The position numbers were made by a program, and so were the translations under genes. The notes under the pieces were generated by a model. It searched no databases, was not told where the DNA came from, and saw only the letters and a program-made list of their open reading frames with translations. DNA of 64,000 nucleotides. It comes from Ignelater luminosus (taxonomy: Eukaryota; Arthropoda; Insecta; Coleoptera; Elateridae). The number at the start of each line of letters is the position of its first letter. The first letter of the stretch is position 1. This document shows, piece after piece, positions 49,801-60,410 of the stretch. The DNA is taken from contig VTPC01000666.1 in the NCBI GenBank assembly GCA_011009095.1, positions 30,400 to 94,399 on the forward strand, read 5' to 3'.

Positions 49801-51438
49801 TTTAGACAACATATAGTCTCACCTCACCAAGGAAGACAAGTGACCCAAGGGCTGTACTTATTTCCCGATCTAAATCTTTGTGATTTCTATTTATGGGACC
49901 ACTTGAACCAAGTTGTGTATGAAGTGGAAATAGTTGATCATAATCAATTAATGTAAAGGATTCAAGGTTGTGCAATTCATATTAGAAATAATACGAATTT
50001 ATTATGAATAGAAGAAAACCGATTTGTTGTTGCTAGTGGGTATTCGGGACATTCTTTTGAACATTTATTGTAATTTTATAATTTGCCTTTTACATCCTTC
50101 AAAAAAATTATGTATTATTAAATTATGGTGGTTACAGTTTCAGTCTTAAAAAATTTTAAAACTTATAACTTGTGAACAAAAGAAATCGAACTTATGTTTA
50201 TATACATTTTTTCTTGAGATTACAACTGCTTTGCATTGACAAAGTTTGTAAAGTGGCTAGCGAATCACTCTGTATAACTCATTATTTTTGTTTCTTTGTT
50301 TTACCTTAAGACCTTTTTCCCTCTCAAACCATACTTTCTTAAATTTTGTTTATTAGATTATTATCTTGATGAAAATGATATTTTTATTTACTTATACAAA
50401 TTATTTCATATAAATTTATTTAAAAGGTGAAAATCAAGTAAGTACAATTAATTTGAAAGAGGATACATAGCTATATGAAGAAACAATCCACAATTTAAAT
50501 ATTCATTATCATTACTATTATTATTAATTATAATTATACTTAATACCGAAGACATTGCACTTGAGTCTTAAAGTCTTAATAAAACACCAAAATGTATTTT
50601 TACATTTAACTAATATTGTTTAAAATTTGATTAGGAAAGGAAAAATCTTTTTCCGCCTCGTCCAAAAGGACGTCGAAGGAAAAAAAGAAAAGCTGAGAAA
50701 CAACTTAAAGAATCTGAAACCACTACAGAGTCGTCTAGTTTGCAAAAGAATCTAGAAAATTCACAAGATTCTGGAGCTGGTTTTAGTCAAGATTTCACGG
50801 CGACATTCGGTATTATGATGGCCAGCACATCAACTGAAGAGCTGAAAGAGATAAAACCAGAGAAAACAGCTTCACAGGATTCCGGCATTGGCAGTCAAGA
50901 TTTTCTATTGTTTGATAATATGAAAGATGATGTGAAAACAAGCAAAAGAAAACGATCTATATCAACAACCGAAACTGAAGATGAAGATCTCTCAAGTTCT
51001 AAAAGAATTAAAAGTGAAATTTGCAATGGAAATGTGTTACAAAGTGACAGTATTTCATCAAGTGAGGTCCTTAAAAATGAGGTCAGTACTAAGTGTAATG
51101 GTAATCAAACAATACAAAACAAATGTGCAGAAGTTTTAAAAAGTAATGAATCAATTGAAGTTAATGGTAATAAGCCTCTTTTTAAACCAGTAATTGTAAC
51201 TAATAGTAACCAAATAGACAATGAATCACCAAAAAATATCTCAAAAAATCCACTCCCAGAACATAAAGAACTATGCATAATTTGTAATAATCATACTAAA
51301 AACAGTATATTTTTACATGCCAAGATTGGTCACATGTGCTGTTGTTATAAATGTGCTATTCACACGTGGGCTACAAATAAAAAGTGTCCAGTATGTAACT
51401 GTAAAGTTAAAAATATCGTTAAAGTTTTCGAATGCTGA
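34826..51438 (+). CDS. MDM2-like E3 ubiquitin ligase, 5 exons, 458 aa
   Basis: RING-type ubiquitin ligase of the MDM2/MDM4 family, which in other animals controls p53. Exons: 34826-34896, 35567-35709, 35761-35912, 37573-37779, 50635-51438. All join in phase. The acidic region (72-122) has FDVEYELADL, like the human VEFEVESL stretch. The zinc finger is C171-IQ-C174 and C186-QK-C189, the RanBP2-like MDM2 finger, but the usual Trp two residues before the first Cys is Gly. A basic cluster GRRRKKRK follows at 203-210, and KRKR lies at 295-298. The C-terminal RING is C2H2C4: C405, C408, H419, H424, C428, C431, C442, C445, ending IVKVFEC. No N-terminal p53-binding SWIB domain is encoded by these exons or seen nearby. 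Exon 1 is the weakest call; an alternative start is ATG 34778 (16 more residues) or ATG 35583. Confidence 0.88.
35913..37572. other. MDM2-like intron 3 (1,660 bp)
   Basis: AT-rich intron with two tRNA-like segments near its 3' end (separate entry). At about 36075-36103 a short stretch reading YQSDSCSSE lies between a TTTTAG and a GTTAGT, but its length breaks the frame (see rejected list). Confidence 0.6.
36900..37180. repeat. Two inverted tRNA(CAT)-like sequences
   Basis: On the plus strand near 36905-36985, and on the minus strand near 37170-37085, are segments with CTTCATAATC in the anticodon-arm position, followed by a variable loop and a T-arm-like GTTTAAATC or ATTCAAATC. The upstream parts resemble a D-arm (GTGAATTGAT; GTGGATTGACA). 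The anticodon would be CAT (methionine). Acceptor stems do not pair well, so these are probably tRNA pseudogenes or heads of tRNA-derived SINEs. The two copies face each other about 150 bp apart. Confidence 0.45.
37780..39839. other. Start of the 12.9-kb MDM2-like intron 4
   Basis: AT-rich; no exon or bounded element was recognised before the hAT element at 39840. Confidence 0.4.
39840..42728. mobile_element. hAT-family DNA transposon, 2.9 kb, with 8-bp TSD
   Basis: Terminal inverted repeats CAGCGTTTCCCAAA (39840) and TTTGGGAAACGCTG (ending 42728) are perfect over 14 bp. Both ends are flanked by the identical 8-bp target duplication ATATAGAT (39832-39839 and 42729-42736). The 8-bp duplication and CAGxGTTTCCCAAA ends are diagnostic of hAT, Charlie-like type. 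The subterminal regions share GTGGCCCA/GTGACCC motifs. It carries a broken minus-strand transposase gene. Confidence 0.96.
40192..42598 (-). pseudogene. hAT transposase, ZBED5-like, broken
   Basis: The minus strand starts with an N-terminal segment including MDKWVIK (about 42514), common at the start of ZBED5-like hAT proteins. A BED-type zinc finger follows near 41600-41690 (CVICYMALSNESMKP, a stop, then LKRHLELKH). Next is a long open stretch at 41634-41050 with SLHTDESTDISDNANP, the usual hAT catalytic-aspartate segment. Then come MGSDHKHLLLHCEMQWLPSG (from about 40822) and a C-terminal hAT dimerisation-like part ending near 40192 (DFWLSCHQEYPDLTKK). Stops and frameshifts separate these pieces, for example the TAA at about 41640, so no full protein is made. 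Confidence 0.88.
42737..43582. other. Intron 4, no feature seen
   Basis: AT-rich intron DNA between the hAT element and the next MITE. No recognised gene or repeat. Confidence 0.35.
43583..44231. mobile_element. Inverted-repeat element, TGTGACCCTGC ends
   Basis: TGTGACCCTGCATAAAGAAA at the left is complemented by TTTCTTTATGCAGGGTCACA at the right, followed on each arm by C-rich CCCACCTAGTGTG / CACACTAGGGGGG. An interior open frame of 85 codons (43795-44052) shows no recognised similarity. The target duplication could not be assigned with certainty. Confidence 0.85.
44330..45430. repeat. Tandem satellite, about 180-bp units
   Basis: Recurring blocks are AAATGTCAAAT, TTTCTGATATGAATAGCAAAA, CAGAAGAGTAAC, CAGCCCTTCCAGAAAATG, GAGACAATCTGAAAA and CTGCATGTCT. 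The AAATGTCAAAT block recurs at about 44558, 44738, 45093 and 45275. Spacings are about 180 bp, except for one interval of about 355 bp that contains an inserted MITE (44908-45084). A more diverged unit lies before 44558. At least five or six units are present, more alike toward the right end. Confidence 0.85.
44908..45084. mobile_element. pogo/Tigger-like MITE inside the satellite
   Basis: It begins CAGTGGAACCTCCACAACTC and ends with a near complement, GGAGTTGCACTG. GAGTTACGGA-type strings recur inside. These ends resemble those of pogo/Tigger elements. Removing it restores the roughly 180-bp satellite spacing, so it inserted after the tandem array formed. Confidence 0.75.
45515..45790. repeat. 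Dispersed repeat copy (related to 26.2 and 28.4 kb)
   Basis: TGATGTTTCTGGGTTGTAAC and GGCCATGCTCTCATTTTGTTAGG match 28380-28425 in inverted orientation. TTTAGTACCGATTAG and GAATGCCAAAGACTATAAAT match 26230-26330, also inverted. This places parts of both arms of the 26-28 kb inverted repeat side by side. Confidence 0.65.
46120..48290 (+). pseudogene. 5'-truncated non-LTR retrotransposon (RTE-like) corpse
   Basis: The plus strand starts near the end of an endonuclease region (IDIDEKWTNIKRAILKAGKD, about 46146). It continues with AIKSAKKGKVPDPDEIPTER (about 46580-46640) and LFNTIYRTGVIPKK. Then come FKKLKEDISDTQLGFRNEKG and YICFIDFEKVFNKVCHEKL (about 47270-47325). The RT core follows at 47384-47668 with GVDQGCVLTPLLFNIYSE and IHYTDDTLLLVDNLQDLQ, where the usual YADD is YTDD. 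The C-terminal domain ends with AFEMWCYGKLLK and GKECEI. Many frameshifts and stops are present. An unrelated stretch of about 250 bp at 46860-47120 splits it. The clade is likely RTE-like, but that is uncertain. Confidence 0.85.
48468..49105. mobile_element. Inverted-repeat MITE
   Basis: The left arm AATTTATGTCTATTTGAAGT pairs with the right arm ACTTCAAATAGACATAAATT. The wider arms (TTTACAGAA..., CAGTAAAA...) also pair. Inner matches include TTAAATTTCTCAAACTTG on the left and its complement on the right. Confidence 0.8.
49649..50272. mobile_element. TA-flanked mariner-type element with transposase tail
   Basis: The ends CAGGATGATTTGCTAGTCTC and the complement of TGGCTAGCGAATCACTCTG are inverted repeats flanked by TA. 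Pairing extends about 140 bp, including AACTTGTGAACAAA on both arms. Between the arms, at about 49850-50070, a plus-strand remnant reads FPDLNLCDFYLWDHLNQVVY, the PDLxxxDFYLW region of IS630/Tc1-mariner transposases, then GHSFEHLL. This looks like an internal deletion derivative of an autonomous element. Confidence 0.85.
50273..50634. other. End of MDM2-like intron 4
   Basis: AT-rich intron leading to the acceptor AG at 50633-50634. A short ATT/TAT-rich run lies at 50505-50545. Confidence 0.5.
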
Positions 51439-52195
51439 CATTAATAAATTTGCTTAGGTGTATAAAATTAATTTAAAAACTACTATCCTTTATACTTTAC
51501 AAAATATGCGAGCAGGAATTAATATACTGTCCGTATAATGTTCAAGAAATGTTTGATTACTTCGGGCATTAAAATTCAATATTTTTGGAGTAGAAATGCC
51601 TGACATTACAGATGTAAATATGTATATTATGTAGCAGTAGTTGTGTAAGAAACAGACTAATATAATAGCAGAAGAAAGAAGAATTAAATTTTTGAGGTTA
51701 GCTGCAACTATTTGCTGAATTTTTTTCTTAAAATTGAAAACAAAGTCATGTGCTGGCAGTTTTAATACTTTTTGTAGTTTTTGCTTTATAATCTTAAATT
51801 ATAATTCAAAATTACATTTTATTTCTTAGCTGTGTACAATTCTATTGGTTGCTTCTAAATGTAGCAAAAGCACTCCTTAGAATTTCTAAATTCATTTTTT
51901 TTTTAATATTTTTCATTGTTTGCTTTTCTATGTTTTGATCAACCATGGGAATTTTAAAAATGCACAATTGATAGATAGATAGAAAGGTGTAGGTTTGATC
52001 CCTTAACAGATTTTCTCTTAGATCTTAAACTAAGTATGAATAATTCAAGTATAGGGATGTGGCATCATAGTGATAAAACATTAACACTTTTAATAGTGTT
52101 ACATATTTGTTTTTTACTTTTTGATTATCAAAGAGAGTTTCTTTATAGGTAGGGTTCATATTTCAGTCCTGTACTTAACCAAACAGTTTATAATG
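51439..52195 (+). other. 3' UTR / flank of the MDM2-like gene
   Basis: An AATAAA occurs only a few bases after the stop (51443-51448). A longer 3' UTR with other signals is possible. No coding similarity was seen. Confidence 0.4.
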
Positions 52196-52590
52196 AGCAC
52201 ATTCAGGGATGCTTAGTTGCTTAGTTCAGTGAAAATTTTGTCAGCACATGCTAGGTTTTAGCTGAAAACAATTTCCTGGATGACTACTACTGCAACTGAC
52301 AGAATATTATAACCACATATGTTGAACTAAATTTGAAGTTAAAAAACTGCCTCCACTACTACCTTTGATAGCACTGGCAAATTCAGCCTACAATTTAGAC
52401 ATTGCTTGTGTTCAGAAGTAGTAATTAAAAAACCCTTGGAAGTGTTGCCTTTGCTTATATGAAAATTGATGTTTGCTGCCAATTGTTAAGTAACCTTTCA
52501 CTGACAGCACTGCGAATTGCTGCTTGCTCCTGAACACAAGCATTAATAAGTAAAATCCTTAGTAGCTGAGTATCCCTGAATGCATTAATT
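52196..52590. mobile_element. Diverged inverted-repeat element
   Basis: GCACATTCAGGGATGCTTAG at the left pairs imperfectly with CTGAGTATCCCTGAATGCAT at the right. Shared inner strings such as TGCTTGTGTTCAG and its complement occur at 52408 and 52528. The element is old and the pairing patchy. Confidence 0.5.
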
Positions 52591-55500
52591 CTGTCTTATA
52601 CCTCTTCAAATTAACTGCAAATTAAAATTTAGTCCAATAAACAAGTTGCACATTTCTTAGAAACCATTTACTAAGTTTAAATTAATCTACATAAAAAAGC
52701 AAAATTCTTAATGTAAATATTATAAATATTGTATCATTAATTATAATATTTAATTAGAAAATGTATGAATTAAATGTGGCCAAAAACATATGGAGATTCT
52801 TGTGAACTGTGTGACAAAATATGCTGAACTTGGCGAAATCAGTCAATTAGGTGGTTTAAGAATTTACATAATTGTAACTTAACTGAATGTTACATACATA
52901 GTGTATTTGCATACTCTAGAACCTAACATGATCATCAAGGAGCAGTATCACTTAGTTGATGGCGTAGTAAAGTAAAATGTCCATTTACTTGGCCACAGGT
53001 GTATATAAACATGGTGCGCTTATCAATACTACTGGATGGACGATCATACACATGCAATTTTCATAAGATAGTGACGCATGTAGTTCATAATAAACAAATT
53101 TTCTTTTAATTTGGATACAGACTACTAGGTCATTATTTTTATTTACAACAGAAAACATTAATGACATGTTTCTTGACGTTGAAACAACCAGTGTCTAGTA
53201 AAGACTGTACAAACCTGCTAAGATTTTAGCAGTAAATTGGAAATCTCTGCATGCACAGCAGCAGCAGTATGTGCAGCATTTCTTTGAACTTCCCATAAAC
53301 TAAAAGCATGTCAAACATGCCCTCGACATTAACTATTTTTTCCAACACTGCAAAGGATATTCAATAATGTAAAACTGTTCTTGATACAGTAAACAATGCA
53401 ATTGTTAGATTGTTCAAATGTTTGATTTTAAATCATAGCCTACTAATATTCTTACACTTTTTTACGTATCTTGCATCTTTAAAATCAAAATCACTTTTGA
53501 TAAAAATTGATTTTAGCTTAAAACAATTTTAAACAAGTATACTAGATATAGTTTAAAATTTGATGTTGCCTACTAGATATGGTGTAATTTAAAATGCATA
53601 AAAAAATGAAGGTAGTCATGTTAGATTCTAGAGGATGCCTTCCTGATCAAATTCTTCCAATAAACTTTTTTCTATCTGCAACCATTTTCATTTTAAACCA
53701 CCTTTAATAAATATTTGATAATCCTGTATATTTTTTTATTAAACAACTGTTCAATACAATATTGGATTGCCACATAAGGCACATTTATCATTACATTATA
53801 CTAATTTACTACTTAAATTAACTACTTGAAAACATTAATTTATCAAGAGGTGAGAAGATCAGCTAGCTCTAACTGTAGTCAATAATAAAAGCTGATGCAT
53901 AATGTGTTCTCGTTGTTTTTAGATGAGACTTAGCCATGAAAATCAGACAGTTTAAGTTGTGTGGATGGGATGCAAGATTGTTTAAATGAGGTTTTTTTTG
54001 TCGAAATGACTGAAGTTTCTTTATGTTTTCCATAATTTATTGCTTAGTATGTCACCAGATACTTTCCAAATTTGCAAATATCAAGTTTTTCTTGATTTAA
54101 TAAGTACAAAGTAATTAAACTAGATTAAAAGGCAACATTGTTGGGAAGCATACATGGTTTCTAATATAACAAAATGTGGTCTCACTGCCTCAAACTTAAA
54201 AATCAAAAGCCATAACCAGCTCTTATCTAAAAACAACATGAATGTATTATAATTAGGGGACTGAAATGTAAACCCTATTTATAAAATGTTTAATTACCTG
54301 AACATTTTAAGTGAATTCTCTAAACTTTAATATTATTAATGTTAAAGTAATGAACTGCATCTAAAGTCTTAATTGATCTGCTTAAATTGTCTATAGGAAA
54401 GACTTAAACAAAAATAAGTTGAGTTCTATTCGACTAATGTTTTTAATAAGGATAGATATGCTACACATTCACTAAAGTGACAAACAGTTATAAGTACAGT
54501 AAGTTCTGCTATAACATGATAATTGAATTCTTACAAATGTCTGCTTTGTAGTAATTAGTGCTCTAAAAAGAACAGGACCTATGGAGAAGAATAGTATTCA
54601 GTGCATATCTCAAAAAATATTACTTGTTTAACTTGCCACAGCATTTAATCTGATGGAAATAAATGTTTAGTAATTATAATTTAATAAATGGAAACAAGCA
54701 TAAATTGTGGCTCTTACCTTTGAAAAATATGAAGGTAAAGAAATGTTGATGGCATTGGTGGAAGTCACAGACAAACATTTTCCAATATTATCATTATCTT
54801 CAGTTGCGTTCATTGAAAAAATGGAAATGAGAGTTATAGAACACTTTTTCAAACCCAAGCCCTAACAGTCTGAAAATGAGTGGAGGCAGGGTTGTTGCTT
54901 AACAGTTGAGATATGGAGAGGTGCCAAATTGCCAATTTTGAATTACTACTCAGGCTATAGTTAATTTAAAATTTGCATTCTGTAAACAATATTCCTCTAT
55001 TAATTGCTCACCATCATCTGTAAAACACATGTTCTATCAGACCTTACTGTATTTTATAACAAACAATTTAACAAAATATTTAATTTGTAAAAATAATGTA
55101 AAATATAATATATAATCTATATTCTGTTTATAAAAAGTAAATTATTTTATTTATTTTGTACAAAAATTTAAATTAATTTATATAAAAATAGTTAGGAGAT
55201 TTCTATAATTTATATTGTGTGAATGTCTCTGTCCGATGAATTATTTCCCATTGTTTTGTTATATTAAAATTTTCAATTATCCTAAGACAAAAGGGTTTGT
55301 AAAAAATAACAGATATCTTGGATCTTGTTATTTTCATTTTCTAAACTTGTTTCTTTTGTGCAATATTAAGTTTTTTTATTTAAGACAGTTTAAATAAATT
55401 TGTTTTGTAATATCACATAGATGTTTTTCCTGCTTTTTCTAATTATTAATAACAAATTCATATTCTTTTTGAGTAAAAGGTTGGCCGTGAAAATTTGAGA

Positions 55501-56267
55501 TAATTTCATGTTCATTCATGTCAATTTTTAGGTCTGCTTTATTTTAGTTGTTTTGATTGTCACTCCCATAATCAAAACAAATAGTTTCAACATTTAATGT
55601 GTGTTGTTTACTTGATCTCGGTTAATCTCACTTATCCTCACAAGGAACATCTCTCAAGTGTCCATCCCCCTCCAGTTTTGATGATTTTTACGTATTTGTA
55701 AAGCATCAAAAAATTAATAATTTTTTTTAGCTGCTAAAAATGGTTTTAGGGATTGACAATAACTCCCAAAGTTGAGCTTGTTAACAAACAAGAAAAAGGC
55801 TTCTCAATGAATATTTTGAAGAAAAACCATGAAGTTGAACCATCCTGAAAAAATTTTTGAAACTTCTGTAAAAATCAATACTACAAATTTTGCTAAAAAG
55901 TCAGTTATGTGACGGTAATTTAAAAGTTTACATGTTTTTTCATTTCCATCTATAACTTTCCTTAAGGGCGTAACAACCCTTCAAATGTTACATAGTATAC
56001 ACAGCGTATGGTATACAGTCATATGAGATAGTGCTTCACAAATATCTTGCTATTTAATCAGCAGAAGTGACAATAGAGGTTAATTGTGAAAACTTCAACT
56101 CTAAAGACACTCTGCCAGTGTATTACCAAAGACAAATTTATTTGGAAGTTTATTGTTGTAGAGATGGAAATTAAATTAGTTTTTCTTTGTATATTTATTA
56201 AAAGTTGCCATTGAAACAGGAATAACCTTTTTGACAATTTGTTATATGTAGTGCGATGTATAAGAAG
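52591..56267. other. Intergenic AT-rich stretch, no gene recognised
   Basis: No exon or RNA gene was recognised on either strand. Longest open frames are about 60 codons with no family similarity. Some decayed repeats probably remain but have no clear ends. Confidence 0.35.
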
Positions 56268-57258
56268 GTACCTTAAGTCAGAAAAATCAATTTTTATTTT
56301 TTGAGTGCATCCTATTCTACAAACAAACCTAGAGGATAATATTTGAAGAAAGCCAGCTCAATCTGTTAAAGATTGAGCAAGATACAGTGTTTTGAAAATT
56401 TAGTTCATAAAATTGTAGTTTTGAAAAAAACAACTTTAAAGTTTTGCATACCATTTAATTATAACATGACACTGTGTGGAATAATCATACATAGAACAGA
56501 AAAGTGATAACCTACAGATCTGGTTAACAGTTTAGAATGTTGCCAACAAAGCCAGTTGATTGTGATACAAAGTACCGACACCAAACAAAGACGATCGCAA
56601 ATTGAGCTTAATAACGATTTTCTTTGCATTAGAGGCGCTGTTGTTCTAGATTAAATTTGACAAGTTTAGTTTATAAGTGTAAGGTTATTATAACTTAAAT
56701 TTTAGAAAAATGTAATAAATGATGCGTTTTCAGAAACTGAACTTGTATTTTTGATCTGATTATACAAATTACATGACAGTTATTGGCTTAACCCAATTTA
56801 TTAAGAAACGTTTGTGCAACCAGTACGAAATCTGTTTTACAGCAATTTATAAAAAAATAATTGTGGAAGTGATGAAAATGACAGAGAGGAAATAGAAAAT
56901 ATGCACTTGCTCATACAGACTTTTCAAAGAATAAAGCATATGCAAGAATAAGGCATTAATAATTACTTTTTTCTAAAATTTAAATTTTAATAACCTCACA
57001 CTTTGAAACTGATGTTTAAACTTGTCAAGTTTAATCTAGAACAACAGCGCCTCTAGTGGAAAGAAAATCATTATTGAGCTCAATTTGCGATCATCTTTTG
57101 TTTGGTGTCAGTACTTTGTATCACAATCAACTGGCTTTGGTTGCCAAAAGCTATTAGAAGCATCTGGAATTGAAGCCTAAAAATCAATAATTTGACTGTG
57201 ATCATGTTGCTTTGCTTTACAGCGAAATTTATTTTGCTAGCTGAAGGTACCTTTTTAT
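56268..57258. mobile_element. Long inverted-repeat element, AAGGTACCTT ends
   Basis: AAGGTACCTTAAGTCAG at the left matches the complement of the right end (CTGAAGGTACCTTTTT). The inner arms are well preserved: 56540-56720 pairs with 56975-57150, including GTTGATTGTGATACAAAGTA, GATCGCAAATTGAGC and GGCGCTGTTGTTCTAGATTA. No coding remnant was recognised. Confidence 0.85.
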
Positions 57259-57579
57259 AGATCGCAATCACATATAGAGAAAAACATATTCTTCTTGGTA
57301 TTTATAATTTTCTATTAACAGGTATAATTATTAATATCATTGAGCCATGTAGAATCTAGCAGTGTACATGTCATTCATTATGGTGTGTAATTTTAACAAA
57401 ATATTATCTTAGCATTCTTCTTGGACTAAAGAGTGGAAAATCTTTATTACATTTTCAAATGTGTATGTTACCAGCAAAGTATATAATTCAGGCATTCTGT
57501 AAAAATCCTAGGTATTCTATAGAATGACTAACAATTTCAGGCAATGAATGGAATCTGTTTTAATTCAAATATTTGTATA
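57259..57579. other. No feature seen
   Basis: AT-rich spacer between two inverted-repeat elements. Confidence 0.35.
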
Positions 57580-58555
57580 CAGTGTGTCCAAGATAAGAAT
57601 GCACAGCATGGGGATCTTGGAAACGGTAAGAAATACAGGATCGGTTAAATGGGATGAAAGTTGGCTATTTATAGGACCTTTTTGTTGCCGTTTGCAAAAT
57701 CTAGATATCTTGGATAGTTTCAGAGATATTTAAAAAAAAGTAGATTTCTGGATTTTCGTTATTTTTTTTTTGTTTATTTGAAGAGATATCAGAAAACTAA
57801 AACCACTTTTTCATTGCTACTTTTTGTTCTTTATTAAAATATGCTAACAAAATTGCTGTACAACGTTTCGGTTCCAAGTAACCATCATCAACCTCATTTT
57901 TTTAAATAAGAAAAACAATTGAAAATTGTTTTGGATAGCTCTTGTTGTCACGATCCTAATGATGTAAACATGATAGGGTTATTTTGATTTTTTATGCTAT
58001 AAATTAATGCATTCTGCAGTACCCTGGCCTGCATGATCACCTGATTTCTTTCCTATGGGGTTATGTCAAGAATCATGTGCTCAACCAAAATTTTGAAGAT
58101 GAACAGCAATTATTACAGTTGGTCACAGCAGCGTCCAACACAGAAAAATCAAAACCAAAATAACCCTATCATGTTTACATCATTAGAATTGTGACAACAA
58201 GAGCTATCCAAAACAATTTCCCGCCTATTTAAAAAAATGAGGTTGATGATGGTTACTTGGAACCGAAACGTTGTACAGCAATTTTGTTAGCATATTTTAA
58301 TAAAGAACAAAAAGTGGCAATGGAAAAGTGGTTTTAGTTTTTCGATATCTCTTCATATAAAGGAAAGAAATAATAACGAAAATCCAGAAATCTAAATTTT
58401 TTTAAATATCTCTGAAACTATCCAAGATATCTAGATTTTACAAATGCCAACGAAAAGGTCCTATAAATAGCCAACTTTCATCCCATTTAACCGATCCTGT
58501 ATCTCTTACCGTTTCCAAGATCCCCATGCTGTGCATTCTTATCTTGGACACACTG
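57580..58555. mobile_element. Long-TIR element with transposase remnant, TA target
   Basis: The ends CAGTGTGTCCAAGATAAGAA and TTCTTATCTTGGACACACTG are perfect complements flanked by TA. The arms run about 430 bp each and remain highly similar (for example GTTTCGGTTCCAAGTAACCA and its complement). The centre (about 58010-58140) holds a short plus-strand transposase remnant with SPD and FLWGYVKNHVLNQNF-type segments, the last catalytic region of IS630/Tc1-mariner enzymes. Related by its ends to 25331-26210. Confidence 0.92.
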
Positions 58556-58642
58556 TATACGTTACCTAGTCACTTTATAGAATGCCTGTAATACATCAGG
58601 AAAAGTATGAAATGAAAAATATAAATCAAACTCTTATTCAAA

Positions 58643-60410
58643 TTAAAAAAATATTTTGCTTAAGAAACTAAACAGGAACTTGACAAACATCAAACAAGTA
58701 TTACTCAAAAGTCTGTGGGAACAGATTTTTCTATTTATTTTTGCAAGGTAAACTTGAATGACATTTACTACACCAAAGTGTCTTTTTCTTAACGCACAGC
58801 ACTTCATTGTTCTACAGCTCTTTTTGCAACTACATCTGACAAATCCTTGACTCGTTTCAGTAGATTGCAAAGTTGCAACCGAACGTAAGGTAATTTCATG
58901 ATCAGGAACATTGTTAATGTTCAAGAATCCTTTTTGACAAACTGTAAACTGGGATCTAGAATAGAGTGATTTTAAAAACTCCTTGCTTAGTACTGAGGTG
59001 GTATAGTGTATCATCTGTTTTATTTATGACAATAGCTAGAATATTTCGAGCATAACCGCGTTCCCTATCAGCTTCTGGCAATAGAATCCTTACAGTTGTA
59101 CCAACAGATACCATGGAAATTCTTTGTCACTGTGTTTCAACTTTCTTTCTGCTTGTTGTTCCAAGTTTTCTTTTGTAGAATGCTGATTTACAGTTGCTAC
59201 TATAGTTGTCGAACATATAGGACATAAAAGCTGAGACCCATGACCCTCATCATTGTTTGAATTTTCTAGCACAGCACAGATGGAATGAATAGTTTGGTTG
59301 CATCCTCTGCAAGTCTGAGTTTCACTTGTTTCTTTGAAACATACACAACATCAAGTATTTGGCTCGTTAACTATATCTACTGTAACTGAAGGTTGATCAC
59401 GTGACTGGCATTTTAGAGGTTACATTGTGGGCAGGTTCATTTTGTTTATTATTGTTAATAACTCTCTCCAAATCTTCTTTACTCTCAAGATTTTGCGCAA
59501 CTTCATTTGGTAATGCAATGCCTACTTTTATCTTACATCCAAAAAGAGCTTCGTACAGTGTTTGTTTGGTCTCAGAATGAGAAGCTCTATGTTTCATGGG
59601 CTGTACAAATTTTAAACCTTCATTCCAGTGTCCAGTAGTATTATCTTGCAGCCATATGGTCAACATGTTTTTAATACCTTGGTTTGTCCTCTCATCACTA
59701 CCTTGGTTCTGAGAATGCCTCGGCTTGCCATGCACAATAGTCAATGAAGGCCAGTACTGCTTTAAATTATAAATAATCTGATTTGCAAATTCCCTACTAT
59801 TATCTGATTGGAGTATAGCAGGGACGCCAAATAACGTAAACATATCTAATAAGACATAAGTTACTTCTTCTGCTCGTTTCGATTTAAGTCCTCACAATAC
59901 AACAAATTTGATCAGGTGGTGCTGGTAAACCAATATAAATGTGTATTCACCATCTGGGTGAGACTGAAAGTCCATTTGACAACGGGAATTAAACTCCAAA
60001 GAAATTATAGGCTTTACAACAATTCCTTTTTTAACACCTTTCTGTTTTTGTTGACACGGTTTACAAAGTTGGATGTATAGCTTTATATCACACCGAGTTG
60101 TTTTTATATCGATTTGACAGTTCTTTAATCATGTGGTCTCTTCCCCTACGACCGACAGTAATATGAGCTTGATGTATAACATCAAATAATTCACTTTCAG
60201 AAACGTAGTAAAGTATGTTGCTCCCAGATCCTTTAACAGGAAATATAAGTTTGGTTTTCTGATCAATTGTGAGAATATCATAACGTTTCAGTAACCAATA
60301 ATCTCTCGGAACTTTTTTTAGGTCAATTTCACATTATTAACATCATCAATGAACACTGTATACTGCTTATCGGCAATATAAACACAATTCTTTGTTTATT
60401 TCTTTTTCAA
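58643..60410 (-). pseudogene. KRBA2-type integrase protein, broken
   Basis: The minus strand starts near 60400 with a frame-shifted N-terminus and RYDILTIDQKTKLIFPVKGS (about 60285). A zinc-binding-like part HQAHITVGRRGRDHMIKEL follows near 60180-60120. The DDE integrase core at 59843-59397 has GVPAILQSDNSREFANQIIY and IVHGKPRHSQNQGSDERTNQ, the usual DNGREF and KPRHSxSQGSVER blocks. A Cys-rich segment CRGCNQTIHSICA comes at about 59315, then LYSRSQFTVCQ and a C-terminal FVRCSCKKSCRTMKC (about 58850), a degraded CXC repeat. Several stops and frameshifts, and lost cysteines, make it a pseudogene. This architecture occurs in KRAB-A domain-containing protein 2-like proteins, whose integrase is of retroelement/transposon origin. 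Confidence 0.85.
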
